The notes under the pieces are model-generated. The model saw nothing but the letters and a program-made list of their open reading frames with translations. It was not told where the DNA came from and did no database searches. Of a stretch of 64,000 bases of DNA, positions 1-9,324 are shown piece after piece (positions within the stretch are counted from its first letter, which is position 1; every line of letters begins with the position of its first letter). Location of the stretch: positions 1,612,001 through 1,676,000 of the forward strand of contig NZ_CP054706.1 in assembly GCF_016495865.1 (NCBI RefSeq), written 5' to 3'. The DNA is from Salicibibacter cibi. GTDB taxonomy: Bacteria > Bacillota > Bacilli > Bacillales > Marinococcaceae. The position numbers were made by a program, and so were the translations under genes.

Positions 1-1113
1 CTCTCCTTGCTGCAAACATTGGCAAGCGATGGGCATGATGCATATATTGTCGGCGGAGCTCTTCGCAATTGGCTTTTAAAAGAAGCTTCCGCTGACCTTG
101 ATATCGTCACCTCGGCAACGATGGATGAACTGGAGGGCATTTTCCCAGAGGCGGCCATCATTGGAACGAACATTCCGCTCCTTTCCATGATGAAGGCCAA
201 AGTGCGTGTGGAAATCAGTGAATTACAAGGGCACTCACTGATGGAGAATTTAGCGGCAAGAGATTTTACCGTAAACGCGATAGCCATAAATGAAAGGGGA
301 GAATGGATCGATCCTTTTTATGGAAAGGTCGATATTGAACGCCAAGTGCTTCGGCTTGTCCGCGAGGATTCGATTCAATCGGACCCTCTGCGTATGCTGC
401 GTGCCGCTCGCTTGGTGGCTGACTACCAATTCACGGTCGATCCCCGTGTTGCAAAAAGTAGCAAAGCAGAGCGTCAGCGCATAAATACAATCGCAGCCGA
501 AAGAATCGGGGAGGAATTGAACCGTTTGTTGCGAAGCCGCGATGCTGCTTCCGGGATGCAATGGTTAGCCGAGCAAGGCATCCTTTCGATTTTATGTCCG
601 GATGCCACACGGTTACATAAACCTCCCGTCTTTTCGGCGTTGCATAAAGTCAATACGCTTGTGGAAAAATGGGTGGTATTTTTCTATCTGCTCGGAGAGG
701 AAAACGTGCGCCATTGCTTGAAAAAGTGGCGATTACCGAAAACAATGGCAAAAAAAGCGGAACAATTGTTTTTTTATACGAAAAGGCGAATGGAGGCCCC
801 GTGGGATCGGTGGCGCCTCTATGAGGCCGGAAAAACGACAGCTTTGGCTGCGGAGAAGATGGCGCACATTCTCTCGGGTTCGGTTCCCGGAGGAGTAATG
901 AATGTGAGGAGCCTTTTGGCTGAACTGCCGATTCAAAGCCGGCATGAGCTGGCCGTTTCTCCGCTTGAAATCAGCACCCATATGAATTGGGAACCAGGAC
1001 CATGGCTCGGGGACATGTTGCATGCGTTGGAATTGGCCGTGGTGGAACAACAGGTGGCAAATGAGCGAGCGGCGTTACTTACTTGGGCAAAGGAGCGTTT
1101 GTATGAAACATGA
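1..1113 (+). CDS. cca: CCA-adding tRNA nucleotidyltransferase (5' end outside window)
   Basis: Adds or repairs the 3' CCA of tRNAs. The N-terminal nucleotidyltransferase fold is visible as GGALRNWLL followed by DLDIVTSA, which carries the metal-binding acidic residues. Next comes the RDFTVNAIAI block, then the RMLRAARL region of the neck, then a poorly conserved helical tail. The frame is still open at base 1, and about 370 codons are present against roughly 395 in Bacillus, so the true start is probably just upstream and this copy is partial only because of the window edge. It overlaps birA by 11 bp, the tight coupling seen in related Bacillaceae. Confidence 0.93.
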   Translation, partial: LSLLQTLASDGHDAYIVGGALRNWLLKEASADLDIVTSATMDELEGIFPEAAIIGTNIPLLSMMKAKVRVEISELQGHSLMENLAARDFTVNAIAINERGEWIDPFYGKVDIERQVLRLVREDSIQSDPLRMLRAARLVADYQFTVDPRVAKSSKAERQRINTIAAERIGEELNRLLRSRDAASGMQWLAEQGILSILCPDATRLHKPPVFSALHKVNTLVEKWVVFFYLLGEENVRHCLKKWRLPKTMAKKAEQLFFYTKRRMEAPWDRWRLYEAGKTTALAAEKMAHILSGSVPGGVMNVRSLLAELPIQSRHELAVSPLEISTHMNWEPGPWLGDMLHALELAVVEQQVANERAALLTWAKERLYET

Positions 1114-2065
1114 TCTGTTGCAAGTGTTAACGGAAATGCAGGACGGCTATGTTTCCGGACAGCAAATAAGCGACCGCTTAGGAGTGAGTCGAACAGCCGT
1201 ATGGAAACATATGGAAGATTTACGCAAAGAAGGGTATGTAATCGAAGCCATTCCCCGGAAAGGTTATCAATTGAAAACACGTCCGGAAACATTAAGCGAA
1301 GCTGAAATCAAAGCCGGCTTATCGACAAAAAGCATTGGGCAGACAACTTTTTTTAAATCAAAAGTGACCTCGACGCAAACGCTTGCAAAAAAGGCCTATC
1401 GTGAAGGAACCCCCCATGGAACAGCGATCGTTGCCAGTGAACAAACTGGAGGAAGGGGACGGATGGAACGGCCGTGGCAATCGCCGGAACAGACGAGCGT
1501 CAGCGTATCCATCGTTGTCAAACCGGACATATCGATCAGAGAAGCACCGCAGTTAACATTAGTGACTGCGGTTGCGGCAGCAGAAGCGTTGGAACAAACG
1601 ACGCAACTTCCTGTGCAAATCAAATGGCCGAACGATATATATATTAATAACCGAAAAGTTTCGGGCATTTTGACGGAAATGCAAGCGGAAGCGGACAAAA
1701 TGCAAATGATGATCGTCGGGATCGGATTAAATATTAATCAAAAACAAGCCCAATTTCCCGAAGAGCTCCAGGAAAAAGCGACGTCATTATACGTGGAAAG
1801 CGAAAAGGAATGGCCGCGGGCACATATTCTGCAGGCTTTGTTTATTTCTTTTGAAAAATGGTATGACACTTGGATTGAAAATGGATTTGATTACATTCGC
1901 GAAACGTGGGAAAAGTATGCGGCGCTTTATGAGCGGCCGGTAAAAGCCGTGCAGGGCAACACAACCGTAGTTGGGCACATGCTAGGTATTAATCGTGAAG
2001 GCGTCTTGCAATTAAAGGATCAACAGGGGAAGGTTCATTTGATTTACAGCGGTGATTTGGAATAA
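1103..2065 (+). CDS. birA: Bifunctional biotin--[acetyl-CoA-carboxylase] ligase / biotin operon repressor
   Basis: Transfers biotin to carboxylase biotin domains and represses biotin genes. The N-terminus is a winged helix (QQISDRLGVSRTAVWKHMEDL, read across residues 18-38). The catalytic domain has the biotinyl-AMP loop GGRGRMERPW and the KWPNDIY motif, followed by a C-terminal SH3-like cap. The ATG at 1103 was chosen because AAAGGAG lies about 8 bases upstream and the protein then begins directly with the DNA-binding domain (320 residues, normal for Bacillus). The longer reading upstream is the shadow of cca. Translational coupling to cca is likely. Confidence 0.94.
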   Translation: MKHDLLQVLTEMQDGYVSGQQISDRLGVSRTAVWKHMEDLRKEGYVIEAIPRKGYQLKTRPETLSEAEIKAGLSTKSIGQTTFFKSKVTSTQTLAKKAYREGTPHGTAIVASEQTGGRGRMERPWQSPEQTSVSVSIVVKPDISIREAPQLTLVTAVAAAEALEQTTQLPVQIKWPNDIYINNRKVSGILTEMQAEADKMQMMIVGIGLNINQKQAQFPEELQEKATSLYVESEKEWPRAHILQALFISFEKWYDTWIENGFDYIRETWEKYAALYERPVKAVQGNTTVVGHMLGINREGVLQLKDQQGKVHLIYSGDLE

Positions 2066-2083
2066 TCCAAAGGAGGAACGAGG

Positions 2084-2935
2084 ATGCTTATTTGCCGAAC
2101 AAAAAAAGAATGGCTGAACTGTCGTGATCAAATGGAGGGAAATGGTTCCATTGCCCTCGTTCCGACAATGGGGGCGTTGCATCAAGGACATCTGCAGTTG
2201 GCAAAGCAAGCAAAGGCCGATCATGACCAATTGGTTATGACGATTTTCGTCAATCCCTTACAGTTCGGGGAAGGGGAAGATTATGACCATTATCCGCGCC
2301 AGGAAGAGGCGGATATTGAAAAAGCAAAAGCGTCAGGTGTCGACGTCCTTTGGTTGCCGTCGGTGGACGATATTTATCCAAGGGATCCGGCTGTAACCGT
2401 TAGGGTAGGCAAAATGAGCGAACGTCTTTGCGGTCGTCACCGTCCCGGTCATTTTGACGGCATGGCTACCGTTGTAATGAAATTCTTGCAACTGGTACGC
2501 CCGGACGCTGCTTATTTTGGAAAAAAAGACGGCCAGCAACTCGCGATTTTAACACGCATGTGTGAGGATTTTCATTTAGACGTTGCCGTTGTGGGCGGCG
2601 AAACCGTTCGAGAAGAAGATGGCTTAGCGCTTTCCTCGCGAAATGTATTTTTAAGCGAGGGCGAACGAAAGGAAGCGCCGCTTTTATACAAAACCTTACA
2701 AAAAGGTTATGAACGGTTTCGTCAACAGAAGGAAAGCCCGGTGAAAACGGAGCGTGAGGTCACTGCCGAGCTCTCGGAACGTATTACTGCTTCCATCGAT
2801 TACGTGGAGCTTTTGACATACCCGAGCCTGGAGCCGTCAGATGAAAATGACACGGACGAACAGCTCATTCTCGCCGCTGCCGTTCGCTATCCGCAAGCGC
2901 GTTTGATTGACAATGTAATTTTTGAGCGGGAGTAA
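2084..2935 (+). CDS. panC: Pantothenate synthetase
   Basis: Condenses pantoate with beta-alanine using ATP, the last step of pantothenate synthesis. The family hallmarks are present: VPTMGALHQGH (HxGH nucleotide-binding motif), FVNPLQFG, RLCGRHRPGHFDG, YFGKKDGQQ, and the SSRN motif near residue 190. Length 283 is normal. A clear AAAGGAGG precedes the ATG by about 7 bases. In B. subtilis this position holds panB-panC-panD; here panC directly follows birA and no panB or panD is next to it. The 160-bp gap to dinG shows no recognisable panD remnant. Confidence 0.94.
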   Translation: MLICRTKKEWLNCRDQMEGNGSIALVPTMGALHQGHLQLAKQAKADHDQLVMTIFVNPLQFGEGEDYDHYPRQEEADIEKAKASGVDVLWLPSVDDIYPRDPAVTVRVGKMSERLCGRHRPGHFDGMATVVMKFLQLVRPDAAYFGKKDGQQLAILTRMCEDFHLDVAVVGGETVREEDGLALSSRNVFLSEGERKEAPLLYKTLQKGYERFRQQKESPVKTEREVTAELSERITASIDYVELLTYPSLEPSDENDTDEQLILAAAVRYPQARLIDNVIFERE

Positions 2936-3110
2936 CTTTTAGCGCGCCCATTGCTTGAGGGATTACTATGCCTCACTTGTACCTTTCGGAGCATCGCGCC
3001 CTCTGTTAGAGGTTACTCTGCTCTTCTTGTTCCTCCTCGGGAAATTGCCGCTATGACGATCATGATGCTTTATGATAAAATGTAGACATTGATTAGTGAA
3101 GAATGATGTG

Positions 3111-5951
3111 ATGAATGCCATGACCATAGATAAATCGAATAAATTCGTCGTGATTGACGTGGAAACGACGGGGAATCGGCTGCAGGACGGCGACCGAATC
3201 ATCGAAATAGGTCTGGCCGTCGTATGGAACGGTCAAGTCACGAAGACGTTCTCTTCTTTTGTGTCTTGTGATCGGAAAATCCCCTCCTTTGTTAGCCGGC
3301 TTACAGGCATAACAGAAGATGACTTAATGGATGCGCCGTTATTTTCGGAGTTGGCGCCCGATATTTTAAATGATTTGGACGGCGCTTGTTTGGTCGCCCA
3401 TCATATTGATTTTGATTTACATTTTTTGAATAATGAACTCGTTGAAGCCGGTTATGAAGGATTTCGCGGAGACGTGTTGGATACGGTGGAAATGGCGCGT
3501 ATGCTCTACCCAACGCTTGATGGGTATCGTTTAGCATCATTAGCAGACCAATTCAACCTTTCTCACGAGAACCCTCATCGTGCCGGAAGTGATGCAGAAG
3601 TTACGGCTCATCTTTTGCTCCTGATGTTAAAAAAATTGGATGCATTGCCCCATGTTACGTTGCAGCAGCTTGAAGCCTGTACCACTGATATGTATAGAGG
3701 TTTGCATTTATGGGTATACGATGCGATGAAAACGGCGAGAACACGCCATCGAAAAAAAGCAAGTACCTATGACATTTATCAAGATTTTGCCTTGAAAAAG
3801 CAAACGGCCACCCGAGCGGAAGTGAAAGCGACAATCCCTTTTAATGCCGAGGATTTTTTCGGGATGAACGGTGCTCTTGCGAATGTCTCTCCTTCTTTTG
3901 AACATCGAGACGGCCAAGAACACATGGCCGATAACGTCTATGCTTGTTTTGCGGATGGAAAGCATCTTATCGCGGAGGCGGCAACCGGCACGGGGAAAAC
4001 GTTGGCTTACTTGTATCCTGCCGTTGTCAAGAGCAGAGAGAAAAATCGTCCGGTGGTGATCGCAACGGAAACCGTTGCTTTACAACAGCAAATTAAAGAT
4101 CGGGATGTGCCTTTATTGGAAAAAGGGTTGAGCCTTCCGATTGAAGCGACGGTACTGAAGGGGCGTAGCCATTATTTATGCTTGCAAAAATTCGCCCATT
4201 TTTTGGAGCAGATAAGGGGAACGAGACAAGCATCTTACGACGAACAATTAAGTGCCGCCCAACTTTTGATTTGGCTGACAGAGACGGAAACAGGCGACGT
4301 GGAAGAGCTTAATTTGCCAAACGGGGGATATGCCCTGTGGGATGAGTTGAAAAGTGATCCGGAATCTTGCACACATTCGAATTGCGCTTTTTTCTCCCGC
4401 TGTTTTTATCCGAGAACCAAGGAGAACGCCAGACAGGCAGATATCATTATCACCAATCATGCGCTTTTGTTTACCGATCATTTTCAGGGAACGCGTACGC
4501 TCCCTGCCTATGAATATTTGGTCGTGGATGAAGCCCATCATTTGGAAGAAGCTGCGGGGCGTCACTTGGGAGCAACCATGAGCTACCAACATTTTATGCG
4601 TTTGTATAATCAATTTGGGGTACAGGAACATGCGGGATTATTCGCCGATATTTCCGTTTTGATCGACCGCCACCCAACTGCGGTTTCCGCCGATTGGCTG
4701 AGTGAACGCAAACGGGAATTGCAATCGTTGCATCATGAATGGAATCAATTATTTACCGTTTTGCAAACGGCGATTGTAAAAAATGACAAACGCACACGGG
4801 AAAAAAGCGAAGTATATATCCCCGATGACGTGCTCAATGCTCATGTGTTTGATGTATGGAAGCGAACGGAAGCAGGAGGAAATGATGTCATTCGTGCCTG
4901 GCGTTCCCTCATCCGCACGCTAAAAAACGAGGCGCTCGCGCCCGCGGAAGAAACGTTGCTTCAAAAAGTGAACACACTCTGCAACGATTTGGAAGAAGCG
5001 CAAACGATACTGGCATCGCTCTTAACTTCCGAAGAAAAAAACGAAGTGTATTGGGCAGAAAGCGATGCCAACAAGCGCCCGGATCGTTTACGATTGTACC
5101 GTAGGCCGATTAATATTAGCGAGCAACTCGCCGGAGATTTTTTTTCAAACACGAAAAGCATTATTCTTACCTCAGCGACGCTTACCGTGAAAGGGTCTTT
5201 TCAATATACGATCGACCAACTCGGATTAACAAATGCACAGCCGGAATGTTTACAGCTAGCTTCTCCTTTTCAGTATGAGAAGCAAGCGCAGTTGCTCGTC
5301 CCGGAAGATTTTCCGGACATCCGCCTGGATGGGGAAGAGCGTTTTACGGATGCCGTCGCTCATTTTATTTGTTCACTCACATCCTGTGTCAACGGTCGGA
5401 TGCTCGTCCTGTTCACCTCCCATCAAATGGTAAAAGACGTGTCCAAATTGATGAAACCGCATATGCAAGATTTGAGTTACTCCCTTTTTGCTCAGGGAGT
5501 GAATGGGGATAATCGTTCTAAACTTGTGAAACAGTTTCGTAGCCACGAGCGGTCGATTTTAATGGGAACGACGACATTTTGGGAGGGCATTGATTTGCCG
5601 GGAGAAGACGTCCGAGCGCTCATTATCGTACGTTTGCCTTTTGCCCCGCCGGATGATCCGGTGTACATGGCGAAAGCAAAACAGATTGAAGCGGATGGGA
5701 GCAACGCATTTAGCCGGCTGGCATTACCCCGGGCGGTTCTCCGATTTAAACAAGGGTTCGGACGTTTGATTCGCACAAAAAGGGACCGTGGACTTGTCTT
5801 TGTTTTAGACAAGCGGCTCATCCAAGCCCGTTATGGAAAGGTGTTTTTGCGCTCCTTGCCGACTATGCCGCAATTATTCGCACCTGCGGAACAATTGCTT
5901 GCACGTGCGGAGGAATTTTATCAGGAGTATCAGGAGGATGACCCCCGATGA
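3111..5951 (+). CDS. dinG: DinG-family exonuclease/ATP-dependent helicase
   Basis: XPD-like superfamily 2 helicase fused to an N-terminal DEDD exonuclease domain, the Bacillus DinG (YpvA) architecture. The exonuclease motif VVIDVETTG is near residue 15. Walker A EAATGTGKT is near residue 290, VVDEAHH near 472, and the late motif QGFGRLIRTKRDRG near the end. Four cysteines between the first two helicase motifs (CLQKF, then C-x4-C-x5-C) fit an Fe-S cluster. The start is uncertain: GTG 3096, ATG 3111 and ATG 3120 are all in frame with weak ribosome sites. Length of about 945 residues matches the family (931 in B. subtilis). The 3' end overlaps the next gene by 4 bp. Confidence 0.92.
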   Translation: MNAMTIDKSNKFVVIDVETTGNRLQDGDRIIEIGLAVVWNGQVTKTFSSFVSCDRKIPSFVSRLTGITEDDLMDAPLFSELAPDILNDLDGACLVAHHIDFDLHFLNNELVEAGYEGFRGDVLDTVEMARMLYPTLDGYRLASLADQFNLSHENPHRAGSDAEVTAHLLLLMLKKLDALPHVTLQQLEACTTDMYRGLHLWVYDAMKTARTRHRKKASTYDIYQDFALKKQTATRAEVKATIPFNAEDFFGMNGALANVSPSFEHRDGQEHMADNVYACFADGKHLIAEAATGTGKTLAYLYPAVVKSREKNRPVVIATETVALQQQIKDRDVPLLEKGLSLPIEATVLKGRSHYLCLQKFAHFLEQIRGTRQASYDEQLSAAQLLIWLTETETGDVEELNLPNGGYALWDELKSDPESCTHSNCAFFSRCFYPRTKENARQADIIITNHALLFTDHFQGTRTLPAYEYLVVDEAHHLEEAAGRHLGATMSYQHFMRLYNQFGVQEHAGLFADISVLIDRHPTAVSADWLSERKRELQSLHHEWNQLFTVLQTAIVKNDKRTREKSEVYIPDDVLNAHVFDVWKRTEAGGNDVIRAWRSLIRTLKNEALAPAEETLLQKVNTLCNDLEEAQTILASLLTSEEKNEVYWAESDANKRPDRLRLYRRPINISEQLAGDFFSNTKSIILTSATLTVKGSFQYTIDQLGLTNAQPECLQLASPFQYEKQAQLLVPEDFPDIRLDGEERFTDAVAHFICSLTSCVNGRMLVLFTSHQMVKDVSKLMKPHMQDLSYSLFAQGVNGDNRSKLVKQFRSHERSILMGTTTFWEGIDLPGEDVRALIIVRLPFAPPDDPVYMAKAKQIEADGSNAFSRLALPRAVLRFKQGFGRLIRTKRDRGLVFVLDKRLIQARYGKVFLRSLPTMPQLFAPAEQLLARAEEFYQEYQEDDPR

Positions 5952-7243
5952 CACGCCCATATGTGGTAACGAATGTAACGATTATCGATGCAGTGCGGAT
6001 GATCTCCAAAGGTTTTGTCAAAGTGAAAGACAAAAAAATTGTTGCAGTCGGAGAAGGAGAACCGCAGGCCGAATATGGGTGGGAAAGGATAGACGGGCAG
6101 AAGAAAATCCTCATGCCCGGGCTCGTCAATACCCACGGCCATACGCCGATGACATTGCTTAGGGGGATCAGTGATGATTTGCCCCTTGAGCGTTGGTTAA
6201 ACGAAAAAATTTGGCCCGCGGAAGCTGCATTGGATGATGAAAGTGCCGCTGCCGGAACGGCACTCGCGATCGTTGAAATGATTCGTTCCGGTACGACTTG
6301 TTTTGCCGATATGTATCATCTCAACCGGGAAGGCGCGGCGGCGTTGACAGAGGAATCGGGCATGAAAGCTTCCCTCTCGCGCGGAATGATCGCTTTCGGC
6401 TCAAAGAAAGAACAACAGGAAAAGCTGAAAACGGCCATTGATTACGCGAAATCATGCCAATCTTCCGCGAGTGGACGCCTGAGGGGCGCCGTTTTCCCTC
6501 ATGCCCCTTATACGTGTCCGCTTGAATTTTTACGGGAAACAAAAGCAAAAGCGGAGGAAGCGGCACTGCCTTTGCAGATTCACATTGCCGAAACACGAAA
6601 GGAAGTAAAGGAACACGAAACAAAGCATGGCTTGCCGCCTGTCGCTCATCTTTTGGAAGAAGGCATCTTGACAAAGGGATCTCTCGCTGTGCACGCTGTC
6701 CATATTAACCATTCGGAACTCACGGGGCTGAAAGACAACGGCGTCCATGTATCCCATAATCCGCAAAGCAATTTAAAATTGGGTTCGGGAATCGCACCGT
6801 TGCCCCAATTGTTAAATCATCATATCCCGGTTTCTCTCGGTACAGATAGTGCAGCTTCGAATAACACATTGGATGTCTTTGATGAAATGCGACAAGCAGC
6901 GATGGTTCATAAAGGATTGGAAGAAGAGGCGAATGCGACGGATGCGCAAACGATTTTGGAAATGGCAACGGTGAATGGCGCAAACGCGCTTGGCTTTTCC
7001 AACGCGGGATTCATTGAAGAAGGCTATGATGCCGATTTTATTTTCATTAACAGCGATCAAGCACATATGATTCCGCGCATTAATCACGGAACACTCGTTT
7101 ATTCCGCTACCGGACGGGATGTAACCGACGTTTTTGTTGAAGGGAAGCCTCTCATGCGAGATGGCAGACTTCTCACTGTTGATGAGGAAAAGATTCGCCA
7201 TGAAGCGATGGCTGCATCAGAGAAGCTTGCTGACGATCACTAA
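5948..7243 (+). CDS. mtaD: 5-methylthioadenosine / S-adenosylhomocysteine deaminase
   Basis: Amidohydrolase of the TrzA/AtzA group that deaminates MTA and SAH. Metal ligands appear as NTHGHTP (His63, His65), HIAETRKE, AVHAVHINHSE, and the LGTDSAASNN motif carrying the catalytic Asp. Length 431 is typical. The ATG overlaps the dinG stop (ATGA), and CAGGAGGATG upstream is a strong ribosome site, so dinG and mtaD are probably co-transcribed. Family members also include guanine and chlorohydrolase-type enzymes; the LLRGISDDLPLERWL segment favours MTA/SAH deaminase. Confidence 0.85.
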   Translation: MTRPYVVTNVTIIDAVRMISKGFVKVKDKKIVAVGEGEPQAEYGWERIDGQKKILMPGLVNTHGHTPMTLLRGISDDLPLERWLNEKIWPAEAALDDESAAAGTALAIVEMIRSGTTCFADMYHLNREGAAALTEESGMKASLSRGMIAFGSKKEQQEKLKTAIDYAKSCQSSASGRLRGAVFPHAPYTCPLEFLRETKAKAEEAALPLQIHIAETRKEVKEHETKHGLPPVAHLLEEGILTKGSLAVHAVHINHSELTGLKDNGVHVSHNPQSNLKLGSGIAPLPQLLNHHIPVSLGTDSAASNNTLDVFDEMRQAAMVHKGLEEEANATDAQTILEMATVNGANALGFSNAGFIEEGYDADFIFINSDQAHMIPRINHGTLVYSATGRDVTDVFVEGKPLMRDGRLLTVDEEKIRHEAMAASEKLADDH

Positions 7244-7254
7244 TCCTAAAAAAA

Positions 7255-7279
7255 GAAAGGCTGCGTGGAACAGCCTTTC
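7255..7279. terminator. Hairpin after mtaD
   Basis: GAAAGGCTG and CAGCCTTTC form a perfect 9-bp stem with a 7-base loop. The A-run lies on the 5' side, so the U-tract would only be present in a minus-strand transcript. On the plus strand the stem has no T-run, so its role as a terminator for mtaD is uncertain. Confidence 0.5.
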
Positions 7280-7439
7280 ATGTGCGGGCGTATTTTAATT
7301 TCTCTCTAGAAGAGAACAGTCTTATTATGCTCAATGAAGGGGCGGCGCTTACGAAGAAAATCACGGCAAGGATGCAATTCCGTCCCTCGTTTGGGAAGTT
7401 AACGGCTAAAAAGGAATCGCATCAGTTGGGAGGTACGCG

Positions 7440-7925
7440 ATGCGGAGTTGGATCATTTTGGGAGTTGTTGCCCTTGTCCTTTTATTGGGGCTGGGGGTGT
7501 ATGGATTTTACCAAAGCATTGAAGCCCCGAAAGAAGAACAAAAAGAAGCAGTTGCATGGCTTGTTTCGGAGGATGAAGACGCGGAAACATTTGACGATTT
7601 CCATGTGTTTTACGGGATGGAAACGATCTACGTAGCCACGACAACGCAAACAGACGGTGACCAATATTATTGGTTTTATGATGAGGGTTATGAACAGATC
7701 GAGCGCGTTCCCCTTGCCGACGTAACGGATGAGGAAACGGTCATCAACGAGGCCCGTTCCGAGCATGGAGAGATCGACGTACGAGAGATCCGTATCGGTT
7801 TCGAAGAAGAGGAAATCGTCTATGAACTCGTTTATTCGGACGCAGATGACATCCTTTACTATGACTATTATACAGCGGAAGAAGGAGAATCATTCAAACA
7901 ATACCGTCTGCCCGGCAACGGATAG
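7440..7925 (+). CDS. ypmB: YpmB-like membrane-anchored protein (DUF5590)
   Basis: 161 residues with one N-terminal membrane segment (about residues 4-24), then an acidic extracytoplasmic domain rich in Glu, Asp and Tyr. The position immediately before aspB matches ypmB of B. subtilis, where the protein is of unknown function. GGGAGG lies about 8 bases before the ATG. The conserved neighbour ypmA is absent; the 200-bp upstream gap contains a long overlapping frame without ribosome site or homology that I do not call. The very acidic composition fits a salt-exposed domain. Confidence 0.75.
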   Translation: MRSWIILGVVALVLLLGLGVYGFYQSIEAPKEEQKEAVAWLVSEDEDAETFDDFHVFYGMETIYVATTTQTDGDQYYWFYDEGYEQIERVPLADVTDEETVINEARSEHGEIDVREIRIGFEEEEIVYELVYSDADDILYYDYYTAEEGESFKQYRLPGNG

Positions 7926-8046
7926 GCCTGAGAGGCATACAGCAGACAAAACACCTTATTTCGGGTGTTGCAGTTCATCTTGTCATTGCGTACACTTTAA
8001 ATTAAGAAAGTCGGCCAAGGGAACATCCTGCAACAACGCCGGCATT

Positions 8047-8065
8047 AGCGCACCTTGCGCTTTTT
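8047..8065 (+). terminator. Compact terminator-like hairpin abutting the aspB ribosome site
   Basis: AGCGCA and TGCGCT form a 6-bp stem with a 3-base loop, followed at once by TTTTT and then by AAAGGAGG, the aspB ribosome site. It could end the ypmB transcript or attenuate read-through into aspB. A second small stem (AACACC/GGTGTT) lies at about 7949-7970. Confidence 0.5.
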
Positions 8066-8079
8066 AAAGGAGGAACAAC

Positions 8080-9264
8080 ATGAAACTGTCGAAACGAGTA
8101 GAAACGATTACCCCATCATCAACGCTCGCCATCACAGCAAAAGCGAAAGCATTGAAAGCGGCGGGGCATGATGTGATCGGTTTGGGTGCGGGAGAACCGG
8201 ACTTTAACACGCCTGACTACATCATTGATGCGGCAACCCTTTCCATGAAAGAAGGCGAGACAAAATATACGCCGTCCGGAGGTTTGCCCACGCTTAAAGA
8301 AGCGATTATCGATAAATTTAAAAGAGATCAAAACCTCACCTACATACAAGAAGAAATCATGGTATCCTCGGGTGCCAAGCACGCGTTGTATACGATTTTT
8401 CAGGCTTTGTTGGACGAGGGAGACGAGGTGATTGTACCCGCTCCCTTTTGGGTAAGTTACCCTGAACAAATTAAACTCGCCGGCGGAACCCCCGTCATTT
8501 TGCAAACAAAAGAAGAAAATGATTTCAAGATGACAAAAGAAACATTGACGAATGCGATAACGCCGAAAACGAAGGCAATGATTGTAAACTCCCCGAGCAA
8601 TCCGACCGGGGGAATGTATACAAAAGAGGAACTGCAAGCTATCGGCGAAGTGGCGGCAGAGCGTGATATCTTGATCGTTTCGGATGAAATTTATGAAAAA
8701 CTGATCTATGGAGATGCAAAACATTACTCCATTGCAGGCCTTTCGGAAGATTTAAAAGCGCGTACCATTATCGTAAATGGTGTTTCTAAATCCTATTCCA
8801 TGACGGGATGGAGAATTGGCTACGCTGCAGGTGATAAGGAGCTTATTCGGGCAATGAGCAACTTGGCGAGCCATTCCACGTCGAACCCGACGACGCCGGC
8901 GCAGTACGGCGCAATCGCCGCTTATAATTCGGACCAAGCACCTGTGGAAGAAATGCGACAGGCGTTCGAAGAACGGTTGGACCTGGCATATGAACAACTC
9001 GTGGGAATCCCGGGTGTCAGTTGCATGAAACCGCAAGGCGCATTTTATTTATTCCCGAATGTAAAGGAAGCTTCGGACGCCGGCGGATTTGCATCTGTGG
9101 ACGATTGGGCTGCCGCTTTGTTGGAACAAGAACAAGTGGCGATCGTTCCCGGTGCAGGATTCGGCGCTCCTGACAATGTGCGTTTATCCTATGCTACCTC
9201 CCTTTCGTTCATCACGGATGCCTTAGAGCGAATCGAACACTTTATTAAGCGCACGACGTCCTAA
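8080..9264 (+). CDS. aspB: Aspartate aminotransferase (class I)
   Basis: PLP-dependent aminotransferase interconverting aspartate/2-oxoglutarate and oxaloacetate/glutamate. NSPSNPTGG, VSDEIYEKL and VNGVSKSYSMTGWRIGY (PLP lysine near residue 237) define the class I fold type I family; the C-terminus has the substrate-arginine segment VRLSYATS. Length 394 equals Bacillus AspB. AAAGGAGG lies 7 bases before the ATG. In B. subtilis asnS follows aspB; here dnaD follows directly. Confidence 0.93.
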   Translation: MKLSKRVETITPSSTLAITAKAKALKAAGHDVIGLGAGEPDFNTPDYIIDAATLSMKEGETKYTPSGGLPTLKEAIIDKFKRDQNLTYIQEEIMVSSGAKHALYTIFQALLDEGDEVIVPAPFWVSYPEQIKLAGGTPVILQTKEENDFKMTKETLTNAITPKTKAMIVNSPSNPTGGMYTKEELQAIGEVAAERDILIVSDEIYEKLIYGDAKHYSIAGLSEDLKARTIIVNGVSKSYSMTGWRIGYAAGDKELIRAMSNLASHSTSNPTTPAQYGAIAAYNSDQAPVEEMRQAFEERLDLAYEQLVGIPGVSCMKPQGAFYLFPNVKEASDAGGFASVDDWAAALLEQEQVAIVPGAGFGAPDNVRLSYATSLSFITDALERIEHFIKRTTS

Positions 9265-9324
9265 ATCGCAGAATGGAACGACCCGATCAAAGGGAGACAA
9301 TCACGAACGAAAGGGAGAATACGC

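Noticed and set aside
2936..3095. panD remnant between panC and dinG
   Set aside because: No frame resembles aspartate decarboxylase and the gap is too short.
7282..7635. Open frame of 117 codons overlapping the start of ypmB
   Set aside because: No ribosome site, odd composition, and it is a shadow of the ypmB frame.
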